Position numbers and translations under genes: made by a program
Source: an uncultured Prevotellaceae bacterium
GTDB taxonomy: Bacteria; Bacteroidota; Bacteroidia; Bacteroidales; Bacteroidaceae
DNA: 64,000 nucleotides
Reading direction: 5' to 3'
Assembly: GCA_902769805.1 (NCBI GenBank)
Contig: CACXQL010000001.1
Location: 118,536 to 182,535 of the forward strand
Shown: in pieces, positions 45,488 to 54,377 of the stretch
How positions within the stretch are numbered: the stretch's first letter is position 1
Layout of the letters: each line of letters opens with the position of its first letter
The notes under the pieces: model-generated
What the model was told of the DNA's origin: nothing
Database searches by the model: none
What the model saw: the letters and a program-made list of their open reading frames with translations, nothing else

Positions 45488-45592
45488 TAAGTCCAAGACC
45501 CGTCAACACTCTTCTTAGTCTCAGGAACCCCTGCATCTGATGACTCCTATGGATTGAAAATACACCTTATTCCCGAAAAAACAGGCGTTTTT

Positions 45593-45624
45593 TTTGGTAG
45601 TATTGCGAAAAAAGCGTAAATTTG
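45593..45624 (+). promoter_or_regulatory. Promoter for the sensor-glycosidase operon
   Basis: TTTG 45593-45596 and TAAATTTG 45617-45624 with a 20-bp spacer. Start near 45631, leader about 24 nt. The TTG at 45622 is part of the promoter and is not the start codon. Confidence 0.75.
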
Positions 45625-45654
45625 CAGATACTAACTGAAAGAACATATTTGCCA

Positions 45655-48243
45655 ATGAACAAAAAGTCTTGCTATATAGCGTTTCTACTACTCTTCGTGC
45701 CATTTATCGCAATGGCAGTGATTCCAGACGTAAAATTTCGCCGTTTAGACACCCGTGACGGGTTGACGAACTCACAGGTAAACAGTATTCTTCGCGACTC
45801 CCACGGATATGTCTGGCTGGGAACACAGTTCGGACTATGCCGCTATGACGGCTACCGGTTCAGGACTTTCTACTCCTTTGAGCGTGATACCATGACACTG
45901 CGCAGCAACCGTATCGACAAGATTCAGGAGGGTCATGACGGGTGCCTGTGGATTGACCACGGAATGAACTATTCCATCTACGACCCCATAACGGAGAAAG
46001 TCAACCGCTCTTCCTCCACATGGCTTTCCAAACAAGGCATCAAAGGAGGCGTGGAGAGCATGTATATCGACTCCAAGAAGAACTACTGGATCAAGACATA
46101 CGATAACGGATTCTTCTATTATGACCCTCATCGCAAGTATATCAAGCAGATTCCCTTCGGATACGGTCCGCTAGATTTCTCTAAGGAATTTGGTATCACT
46201 GCCTATGCCGAGACCAAGGAAGGCATGGTGATGGTCTCAAACCTCGGGGAACTGATGTGTGTGAATGGCGAACAAGGCAAGGTGTTGTGGAAGGAAGACC
46301 ATGTAAAGAAGAGCCTGAATGCCTATAATGACTACTGGGTATATGTGGACAAGGACGGCATCATCTGGGTCATCACCCACTCCGTCGGCACCTATATCTA
46401 CGTCCCCCAAGAGAAACGCTGGTACACTTCCCTGACAGAGATGATGCGCGCCAAAGGATTTTCAGACGTACCCGATGACATCTTGGTATGGGAGGTGCGG
46501 TATGACCAGAAAGGCATGCTATGGGTGGCAACAGACCACATGGGTGTGCTGCTGCTTGACTTCAAGAATAAGGAATGGAGACAATTCACGAATGTCAAGG
46601 GAGACGAGACATCGCTGCCAGACATTACTGCCAAACACCTGTATCAGGACCAGCTCGGCAGGATGTGGATAGCGACCTACAAGAACGGAATAGCCATGAG
46701 CGCGGATGCCATGACAAACTTCAACAGTCTCGCCTTTGGAGACATCAATGGCATTTGTGAAGACCGAGAAGGCTATTACTGGCTGGGACTGAATAGTGGC
46801 GGAATCCTGAAGGTAGACCCACAGACACTGGAGATTGTAGAGACCTATACGAAACAGTCCCTTGGGGTGTCCAGCGATGTTGTGGTAGCCAACTATACAG
46901 CAAGCGACGGAAGCCTGTGGTTCGGAACATGGGAAGGCGGTCTGCTCAAATACAAGAACGGACAGTGGAGCAACTATACGGTATCCACACCAGGCAGCGC
47001 CTTTAAGACGAATAATATATGGGGAATCACAGAGGACTACTGGGGAAACATCTGGATTGGTGTCCTCGGCGGCGGAGTGGTACGCATGGACAAACATACT
47101 GGTCATCAGCGCTCCTTCACAGAGGACAACTCTAAGATCAAGACCGTATGGACCAACAGCATCTCTCGCGCCTCCAATGGCTGGATATTAGCAGGTAACT
47201 CAGAATACTGCGCACTCATCAACCCCAAGACGATGAAGGTCATCAATCTGGCAAAGCCTCATGATGACAATACCTTCACTATCTCTTCTGCTACGACACA
47301 GGCATTGATGGACAGCCGCGGCTTGCTGTGGCAGGCTTCTCCGTCAGGGGTGAGTGTGTATGACAGGAAAGCGGGACAGATGCAACTGCTGGATATGAAA
47401 TCAGGCTTCTATGGCTCTAATGTGGTCGCACTGGCAGAGGATGCCAACCACTCGATGTGGGTTGTCACTGATCATGGTATCTCCAACGTCACCCCACAGA
47501 AGGACGAGGACGGACACTGGGCTTTTGCCGTACGTAGCTATAACGACCGTGACGGACTACAACCCGGACCATTCAACCAGCGTGCCATCTGTTATACACG
47601 TACTGGTTATCTGCTGGTGGGAGGTCAGGATGGACTGGATATCATCAATACCCGTCGCCTTGACGACAGCAGGAAAGACGAGAAGCCGGTATTCAGTGGT
47701 CTGGTTATCTTTAATAATGAGATTGAGGTAGGTACGAAATATAACGGGCGTGTCCTTTTAAAGAGAGCCCTTGACCTGGAGCGTTCCATCACCCTGAAGT
47801 CCAGCGAGAACCAGTTTACGATACAAATGGGGTCAGACGACGGCGGTGCCAAGAACCATACCCGTTTCGTCTATCGCCTGAAAGGCTTTAACGACAAATG
47901 GATCAAGACCACTTCCTCTAACTCCGACATCACGTATATGGGTCTTCCCCCTGGCAGTTATACACTTTGTGTGCGGATGCTGAAGGATGACGGAACTATG
48001 GGAGAGACGGAAAGTCAGCTTGACATCACCATCAAGGGTCCATGGTATACGTCATGGTGGGCACTCCTGATCTATATCCTGCTGATAGGATTAGCCGTCT
48101 GGATCTGGCAGAAGACGAAACAGAGGAAACAACAACTCGCCTCCCAGCAGGCAGAAGAGCATGAGGAAATGCCAGAGGAGGAAGCTACTCCTGTAGAGGA
48201 TGAGGATGTGGAAGAGGCAATCCTGATGAATGATGATGAATAA
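45655..48243 (+). CDS. Reg_prop/Y_Y_Y propeller sensor without kinase (truncated HTCS-like receptor)
   Basis: 862 residues from the ATG at 45655 (MNKKSC). Signal peptide of about 22 residues, then two seven-bladed propellers formed by about a dozen reg_prop repeats of the type GYVWLGTQFGLCRYDG, GMLWVATDHMGVLLLD, GNIWIGVLGGGVVRMD. A Y_Y_Y domain follows (FVYRLKGFNDKWI, ITYMGLPPGSYTLCVRML, about 715-790), then one membrane helix near 800-820 (WWALLIYILLIGLAVWIW). In hybrid two-component sensors this helix leads to HisKA, HATPase, receiver and AraC domains; here only a ~40-residue, very acidic cytoplasmic tail remains, ending EEAILMNDDE. The stop is natural, with no frameshift remnant. The ligand would be an oligosaccharide in the periplasm. 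Next gene begins 12 bp later. Confidence 0.9.
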   Translation: MNKKSCYIAFLLLFVPFIAMAVIPDVKFRRLDTRDGLTNSQVNSILRDSHGYVWLGTQFGLCRYDGYRFRTFYSFERDTMTLRSNRIDKIQEGHDGCLWIDHGMNYSIYDPITEKVNRSSSTWLSKQGIKGGVESMYIDSKKNYWIKTYDNGFFYYDPHRKYIKQIPFGYGPLDFSKEFGITAYAETKEGMVMVSNLGELMCVNGEQGKVLWKEDHVKKSLNAYNDYWVYVDKDGIIWVITHSVGTYIYVPQEKRWYTSLTEMMRAKGFSDVPDDILVWEVRYDQKGMLWVATDHMGVLLLDFKNKEWRQFTNVKGDETSLPDITAKHLYQDQLGRMWIATYKNGIAMSADAMTNFNSLAFGDINGICEDREGYYWLGLNSGGILKVDPQTLEIVETYTKQSLGVSSDVVVANYTASDGSLWFGTWEGGLLKYKNGQWSNYTVSTPGSAFKTNNIWGITEDYWGNIWIGVLGGGVVRMDKHTGHQRSFTEDNSKIKTVWTNSISRASNGWILAGNSEYCALINPKTMKVINLAKPHDDNTFTISSATTQALMDSRGLLWQASPSGVSVYDRKAGQMQLLDMKSGFYGSNVVALAEDANHSMWVVTDHGISNVTPQKDEDGHWAFAVRSYNDRDGLQPGPFNQRAICYTRTGYLLVGGQDGLDIINTRRLDDSRKDEKPVFSGLVIFNNEIEVGTKYNGRVLLKRALDLERSITLKSSENQFTIQMGSDDGGAKNHTRFVYRLKGFNDKWIKTTSSNSDITYMGLPPGSYTLCVRMLKDDGTMGETESQLDITIKGPWYTSWWALLIYILLIGLAVWIWQKTKQRKQQLASQQAEEHEEMPEEEATPVEDEDVEEAILMNDDE

Positions 48244-48255
48244 AATGACAAATAT

Positions 48256-51200
48256 ATGAGAAAGATATCCATAATCCTGTTGTTGCTTATCGGTACTGCA
48301 CTTACTGCGTCTGCCGAGATCGGAGATCTAAAATTCAATCGTCTGGATACGCGTGACGGCTTGAGTAACTCACAGATACTCAGCATCATCCGCGACTCCA
48401 AGGGCTTTATGTGGATTGGTACGCCCTATGGCCTGAACCGTTATGACGGCTACCGCTTCAAGAGTTTCTATTCCAATGCAAAGGACTCTACGACCCTGCG
48501 TAATAACTATATCGATGAGATTTATGAGGCGTATGACGGGAAACTATGGCTGCATCAAGGCATGAGCTATACCGTTTATGACCCTGTCACGGAGAAGTTC
48601 AACCGCCATCCAGAGACCATATTACGTGAATTGGGCATGGATGTCGGCATAGAACGCCTGTTTATTGACTCCCACAAGCATTTCTGGGTGAAGGGGACGA
48701 ATGCTGGTGTCTGGCATATTGACCCCTATACTAAAAAGGTAAAAGAATACCGCTCCGGATATGGTAGACAGGAATTCAACAGTGACTTCGGCGTTTCCAG
48801 CTTCACGGAGTTCGGCAAGAGTGTGATGGCTGCCTCCTATAATGGTGAGATCATCTGTTTCAACCGTGAGAAAGACTGGATCAGTTGGAAAGACAGTTAC
48901 CTGCGCCGCAAGGGATTCGTCAACAGTCAGGACTGTCGTCTGAAAGTAGACCGCCAAGGAAATGTCTATGCCGTCACAATGCAGTCAACATTCATTAAAA
49001 TGAATGGTCGTGGTAACTGGTATCATTCTCTCCCAGAATTGCTTCGTGTATGGGGATTCGAAGAGGGATCGAACATACAGAGTGTATGGGATGTCTGTAT
49101 GGATAAGAAAGGACGCATGTGGATAGCCACTGACCACTACGGTATCTTTGTCATTGACAAGAGAACCAAGGAGGTACGCCAGTTCCTGAACGACAAGTAT
49201 GATGCCACAAGTCTCTGTGACAACACAATTCGAATGATCTATCGTGACCAGATGGGGCGCATGTGGATAGGTTCCTATATGAACGGCTTGAGCACCTATT
49301 CCGAAAGTGCGTCGAACTTCCATAACCTAGATGTGGGTAATATCAACACCATCTGTGTCGACAAGGCTGGCTATTACTGGTTAGGCACTAATGACAAGGG
49401 ATTCATCCGTCTTAACCCTCGTACGTCAGAACAAGTCATCTATGACAAGTCAAACAGTCCTATCGCTACGAATACCATCGTCAGTTCACTGGCGGCACGT
49501 GACGGCTCAGTATGGCTCGGCACCTATGAGGGCGGTCTTATCCATATCAAGAACGGACAGATAAAAAACTATCGTGCCACAGGAAAACCAACGGATCTCT
49601 CTAATGATAATATATGGACTATCTATGAAGACCAATGGGGATATATCTGGTTAGGAACTCTGGGTGGCGGCGTGCAACGTATTAACCCGAAAACAGAGAA
49701 ATTTGATATTCCTATTACCACAAAGAACTCTATTATACCGAGTGACTATGTCTCTACCATTACCAGAACACAGAAAGGTTGGATGATGGTCGGTCACTCC
49801 AGGTATTACTCTATCATCAATCCGAAGACACGAAAGGTCATCAACCGTAACATAGAGGATAATAAGAATGGTATCGGTATCACAGAGACATCCATTTGCT
49901 GTATGCAGGACAGCAGAGGATTGGCATGGCAAGGTTCTGTCTCTGGTGCTACTATCTGGGATCCTAAAACCAATGAGGTCTATCTGATCGATATGCGCTC
50001 AGGTCTGATGGGCTCGACGGTGAACGGTATCATAGAGGATGAGCGTCATGGCATCTGGCTGATTACGGATCACGGTGTCTCGAACATTGTGCCTCAGAAG
50101 GAATGGAGTGGTAAATGGAACTTCGTCCTTCGCAGCTATAACAATCGTGACGGTCTTCAGAATGGTCCGTTCAATCAGCGTGCCATCTGTTACACACCAG
50201 ATGGGAAGGTACTTACAGGTGGACAGGGCGGTATGGATATCATAGACCCGCGAAAGATGGGCAAGGGCAGGTTCAAGGAGTTCCCTGTATTCAGTGGTTT
50301 GAAGATCTCCGGACAGGAAGTGGCTGTCGGCGAGGAAGTGGACGGACGTGTCGTCTTGGACGAAGCTCTTGACGTATGCCGTGAGATCAGTCTCCGCTAT
50401 GATGATGAGTTCACAGTGGAGATGGCAAGTAACAGCGGAGAAGCACATAACCGTTCACGCTTTGTCTATAAGATGGCTGGCTATAACGATATTTGGAGGA
50501 AGACGGAGGAGGTAAACCCGAATATTACCTATATGAGTCTTCGGGCAGGAGACTATTACTTGTGTGTCCGTATGCTGAATGATGACGGAACCTTCGGAGA
50601 AAACGAGAGCAGGATAGCCATTTCCATCCGCCCGCCATTATGGCGTGCCCGTTGGATGATGTTGCTTTATATGTTGCTGATAGCACTTGCCGCATGGTTC
50701 TGGCGCAAATGGTTTATCAAGCGTCAGGAGAGACGGATGAAAGTGGATACGACACGCCGTGAGCTGGAGAAACAGCAATGGATGAATGAGATGCGCATGC
50801 AACTGGTTAATGAACACGGAGGAAACAAAGAACAATATACGATACAGCATGAAGACGTGCCTGTAAACCTGCAACCTTCTGACTTGGTGACATTTGTTCG
50901 TGAGTATTGTGAGAACTACGAGTCTCCTGTGACGGATAAGCGTGTCAAGGTTAGTTTCTTGTCTCCTCTTCAGGAACTGGATGCAGACTTTGATGCCCAG
51001 CAGTTAAGCCATGTCTTTGAGATACTGTTCAGGAATGCGGCGACATTCTCTCCTGAAGACTGCCAGATCAGTGTCGGTGTGGCACGTACACAGAATAACA
51101 AAGCACAGATACAGGTGGCAGACAATGGCATCGGCATCCATGACGAATACAAGGTTCATGCCTTTGACCCGATAGTCAATGGCGAGGGTGCACGACTGGA

Positions 51201-51339
51201 TAAGGTCAAAGCTATTATAGATGCCCATCATGGAGACATCCGTATCGAGGATAATCCGGGCGGCGGTACTATCTTTATTATCACCCTGCCAGCTAATGAG
51301 GTGGTGGAAGAAGCCGTAATAATGGATGATGAAGAATAA
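48256..51339 (+). CDS. Reg_prop/Y_Y_Y propeller sensor with HATPase but no phospho-acceptor His, receiver or AraC domain
   Basis: 1027 residues, paralogous to the upstream gene over the signal peptide, double propeller and Y_Y_Y region. Membrane helix about 799-818 (WMMLLYMLLIALAAWFW). The cytoplasmic part contains a short helical stretch where HisKA should be, but the H-box (S-H-E-L/F-R-T-P) is absent: the equivalent reads MNEMRMQLVNEHGG. A Bergerat ATPase domain follows with N-box Asn927 (FRNAATFSP), G1 box DNGIGI (956-961) and glycine-rich G2 (GGG 1002-1004). Nothing follows except an acidic end EEAVIMDDEE, alike to that of the upstream sensor. A normal hybrid sensor of this family has ~1300-1400 residues. 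GH31 starts 20 bp later, so sensor and enzymes share an operon. Confidence 0.9.
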   Translation: MRKISIILLLLIGTALTASAEIGDLKFNRLDTRDGLSNSQILSIIRDSKGFMWIGTPYGLNRYDGYRFKSFYSNAKDSTTLRNNYIDEIYEAYDGKLWLHQGMSYTVYDPVTEKFNRHPETILRELGMDVGIERLFIDSHKHFWVKGTNAGVWHIDPYTKKVKEYRSGYGRQEFNSDFGVSSFTEFGKSVMAASYNGEIICFNREKDWISWKDSYLRRKGFVNSQDCRLKVDRQGNVYAVTMQSTFIKMNGRGNWYHSLPELLRVWGFEEGSNIQSVWDVCMDKKGRMWIATDHYGIFVIDKRTKEVRQFLNDKYDATSLCDNTIRMIYRDQMGRMWIGSYMNGLSTYSESASNFHNLDVGNINTICVDKAGYYWLGTNDKGFIRLNPRTSEQVIYDKSNSPIATNTIVSSLAARDGSVWLGTYEGGLIHIKNGQIKNYRATGKPTDLSNDNIWTIYEDQWGYIWLGTLGGGVQRINPKTEKFDIPITTKNSIIPSDYVSTITRTQKGWMMVGHSRYYSIINPKTRKVINRNIEDNKNGIGITETSICCMQDSRGLAWQGSVSGATIWDPKTNEVYLIDMRSGLMGSTVNGIIEDERHGIWLITDHGVSNIVPQKEWSGKWNFVLRSYNNRDGLQNGPFNQRAICYTPDGKVLTGGQGGMDIIDPRKMGKGRFKEFPVFSGLKISGQEVAVGEEVDGRVVLDEALDVCREISLRYDDEFTVEMASNSGEAHNRSRFVYKMAGYNDIWRKTEEVNPNITYMSLRAGDYYLCVRMLNDDGTFGENESRIAISIRPPLWRARWMMLLYMLLIALAAWFWRKWFIKRQERRMKVDTTRRELEKQQWMNEMRMQLVNEHGGNKEQYTIQHEDVPVNLQPSDLVTFVREYCENYESPVTDKRVKVSFLSPLQELDADFDAQQLSHVFEILFRNAATFSPEDCQISVGVARTQNNKAQIQVADNGIGIHDEYKVHAFDPIVNGEGARLDKVKAIIDAHHGDIRIEDNPGGGTIFIITLPANEVVEEAVIMDDEE

Positions 51340-51359
51340 TCATAACTAATATTATACGA

Positions 51360-54359
51360 ATGAAGAATTTAAGAACATTGATGACGGGTGCATTGTCGCT
51401 GGTAGTAGCTACGCTCATGGCGGCAGACTATACCGTCAATGGTAATTTTGTGACAATTCCCGTGAAGAATGCGAAGGCAGGAGGTGCTAAAGTGGTGCGT
51501 CTGCAAGTAATTAACGACAACATCATCCGTGTGCAGGCTACATCAGAGGATGCGCTACCCCAGAAACAGAGCCTGATGATTGTAGAACAGAAAGCTCAGC
51601 CGAAGTTCGACGTGAAGGAAGATGATGATAAGGTGATTGTTAAGGCGCAAAACGTGGAGGCTCGTGTTGATGAAGAGTCAGGTAGAGTCACTTTCTATGA
51701 TGTTAATGGCAAGGAGTTGTTGAAAGAAAGCAAAGATGGTAAGCAATTCAAGAATTTCACCGTTCCTGAACGCGAATATGGTATCAAAGGAGGTGCTCCC
51801 CTTACGGAGGAAATGAAACATGGTCTGCAGTGGCAGATGAAGTTTGATTCTCCAGATGATGAGGCTTTCTATGGTTTAGGACAGCACCAGAGTGAGGAGT
51901 TTAACATGAAAGGCAAGAATGAGGACTTGTTCCAATATAACACAAAGGTCAGCATTCCTTTTGTTCTTTCAAATAAGAACTATGGAATCCTATGGGATTC
52001 ATATAGCTACTGCCGTTTCGGCAATCCCAACGACTATCTGCAGCTGAACCATGCCTTTAAGCTCTATGACAAGAATGGAAAGGAAGGACACCTCACAGGT
52101 ACATATATCGGTAAGGATGGAAAGAGACTGGTCCGCGACGAGGACTCTATCTATTATGAATATGGCACGCCCGCAAAGTCGGAGATTGCCTTGAAGACAG
52201 ATAATGGCGGTATCAAGAATTTACCTCAGGGTTTCAATCTGCAGGGGGCTAATGTGGTCTATGAGGGCTTCATTGAACCTGAGTGCTGCGGCAAGTGTAC
52301 AGGGAAGGCTATCGACTATCAGTTCATCCTCTATTATGCTGGATATATTAAAGTGTATATTGACGGCAAGGAGGTAGTGCCTGAGCGTTGGCGTACCGCT
52401 TGGAATCCGAATACCTATAAGTTTACCGCCAAAGTTCGTAAGGGTGTGAAGAATCAGTTGCGTATTGAATGGCTTCCCGATGGTGGAGAGAGTTATTGCG
52501 GTTTGCGTGTAGCGGAACCCCGTAGTGAGGAAGAGCGTGGCAAGCTGAGCATTTGGAGTGAGATGGCTCGTGACATGGATTATTACTTCATTGCAGGTAA
52601 TAACTTCGATGAGGTTATCAGCGGTTACCGTACTTTGACAGGTAAGGCATCCCTCTATCCGAAGTGGGTGTTGGGATTCTGGCAGAGCCGTGAGCGTTAT
52701 CAGACCTCTCAAGAGATAGAAGACAACCTTGCAGAGTTCCGTAAGCGTCATATTCCTATTGACAATATTGTACAGGACTGGAACTACTGGCCTGAGGACC
52801 AGTGGGGCAGTCATCAGTTTGAGGCTTCACGTTATCCCGATCCACAGTCGATGCTCGACAAGGTTCATGCCATGCACGGACGCTTCATGATTTCTGTTTG
52901 GCCGAAGTTCTATGTGAATACGGAGAACTACAAAGAACTGGACAAGAACGGATGGATGTACAACCAGTCACCGACGGATGATATCCACGACTGGGTAGGT
53001 CCTGGTTATAAGAATGGTTTCTATGATGCCTATGATGCAGGAGCCCGTAAGATGTTCTGGCGACAGATGGATGAAAACCTGTATTCTAAGTATAACCATG
53101 ATGGTATCGCTGGCGTGGATGCATGGTGGATGGATGCCTCAGAACCTAATGTACGTGACTGTACGCCGATGTGGTATCGTAAAGCACTTAGCGGACCTAC
53201 TGCGTTAGGAACGTCAACAGAGTTCTTCAATGCTTATTCCACCGTCAATGCCGATGCTATCTATAACGGACAGCGTAGCGTATGGAAGGGTAAGGACAAC
53301 GAGCCTCGTGTATTCTTGCTGACGCGTAGCGGCTTTGCTGGTGAGCAACGTTTCTCTACTGCAACATGGAGTGGTGATATCGGTACCCGTTGGGAAGACA
53401 TGCGTGCTCAGATGACTGCAGGTTTGAACTATTCGATGTCGGGTATTCCTTTCTGGGGTATGGACCAAGGTGGTTTCTGTGTGGAGAACCGTTATGTAGC
53501 AGCACAGCAGATATTTAATAACACAGGGGTTGAGAACGAAGACTTGAAAGAGTGGCGTGAGTTACAGGCACGTTGGAGTCAGTTCGGTGCCTTCATTCCA
53601 TTGTTCCGTGTACATGGACAGTGGCCTACTCGTGAGATATGGAACATTGCCCCCGACAATCATCCTGCCTATAAGTCGTTTGTTTACTACGACAAGTTGC
53701 GTTATCGTCTGATGCCTTATATGTACAGTCTTGCAGGTTGGGCTCATTTCAAGGATTACACGTTGATGCGCGCCCTTATCATGGACTTCAATGGGGATAA
53801 GGAGGTGGAGAATATCGGTAACCAATGGATGTTCGGTCCTGCACTGATGGCTTGTCCCGTAGGCTATTACAAGGCTCGTAACCGTAGCGTCTACTTCCCC
53901 AAGCAGTGTGGCTGGTATAATCTCTACACCAATGAATATGTGGACGGTGGTCAGACACTTGTCGTTGATGCTCCCTATGAGCAGATTCCTGTCTTTGTCC
54001 GTGAGGGTGCAATCATTCCCTTCGGTCCTGAGATGGAGTGGTGTGACGAGAAGCCTGCGGAACTTATCAATCTCTATATCTATGCTGGACAGAATGGTGC
54101 TTTCCAACTCTATGAGGACGAGGGCGTGAACTATAACTACGAGAAGGGTAAGTATGCAACCATTGATATCACCTATGATGATGCCGCCAAGACAGTGAAG
54201 TTCGGTGCTCGTAAGGGTAGTTTCAATGGTATGCTGAAGAGCCGCCGTTTCAATATCGTGCTTATCACTAAGGATGCCCCCATGCCCCTTAATCTTGATA
54301 ATCCTCAAGGTATCATGGTACAGTACAATGGTAAGGAGGTCAGTGTGAACATTAAATAA
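51360..54359 (+). CDS. GH31 alpha-xylosidase with PA14 insertion
   Basis: 999 residues with a signal peptide (SLVVATLMAA). N-terminal GH31 beta domain, a PA14-type insert (about 300-395; LYYAGYIKVYIDGKEV is its core), then the TIM barrel with nucleophile Asp592 in WWMDASEPN and acid/base Asp673 in TWSGDIGTRW, followed by two C-terminal beta domains. This layout is that of the xyloglucan-active alpha-xylosidases of Bacteroidota and Cellvibrio, where PA14 helps to bind longer oligosaccharides. It would remove alpha-1,6-xylose from the non-reducing end. Third gene of the sensor-led operon, 18 bp before GH2. Confidence 0.92.
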   Translation: MKNLRTLMTGALSLVVATLMAADYTVNGNFVTIPVKNAKAGGAKVVRLQVINDNIIRVQATSEDALPQKQSLMIVEQKAQPKFDVKEDDDKVIVKAQNVEARVDEESGRVTFYDVNGKELLKESKDGKQFKNFTVPEREYGIKGGAPLTEEMKHGLQWQMKFDSPDDEAFYGLGQHQSEEFNMKGKNEDLFQYNTKVSIPFVLSNKNYGILWDSYSYCRFGNPNDYLQLNHAFKLYDKNGKEGHLTGTYIGKDGKRLVRDEDSIYYEYGTPAKSEIALKTDNGGIKNLPQGFNLQGANVVYEGFIEPECCGKCTGKAIDYQFILYYAGYIKVYIDGKEVVPERWRTAWNPNTYKFTAKVRKGVKNQLRIEWLPDGGESYCGLRVAEPRSEEERGKLSIWSEMARDMDYYFIAGNNFDEVISGYRTLTGKASLYPKWVLGFWQSRERYQTSQEIEDNLAEFRKRHIPIDNIVQDWNYWPEDQWGSHQFEASRYPDPQSMLDKVHAMHGRFMISVWPKFYVNTENYKELDKNGWMYNQSPTDDIHDWVGPGYKNGFYDAYDAGARKMFWRQMDENLYSKYNHDGIAGVDAWWMDASEPNVRDCTPMWYRKALSGPTALGTSTEFFNAYSTVNADAIYNGQRSVWKGKDNEPRVFLLTRSGFAGEQRFSTATWSGDIGTRWEDMRAQMTAGLNYSMSGIPFWGMDQGGFCVENRYVAAQQIFNNTGVENEDLKEWRELQARWSQFGAFIPLFRVHGQWPTREIWNIAPDNHPAYKSFVYYDKLRYRLMPYMYSLAGWAHFKDYTLMRALIMDFNGDKEVENIGNQWMFGPALMACPVGYYKARNRSVYFPKQCGWYNLYTNEYVDGGQTLVVDAPYEQIPVFVREGAIIPFGPEMEWCDEKPAELINLYIYAGQNGAFQLYEDEGVNYNYEKGKYATIDITYDDAAKTVKFGARKGSFNGMLKSRRFNIVLITKDAPMPLNLDNPQGIMVQYNGKEVSVNIK

Positions 54360-54377
54360 ATCAATATACAATAACAA

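Noticed and set aside
45406-45510. CRISPR array
   Set aside because: The 22-bp units follow each other without unique spacers and no cas gene is near.
48256-51339. Complete hybrid two-component sensor
   Set aside because: The protein stops right after the ATPase domain; receiver and AraC-type domains are absent and GH31 begins 20 bp later.
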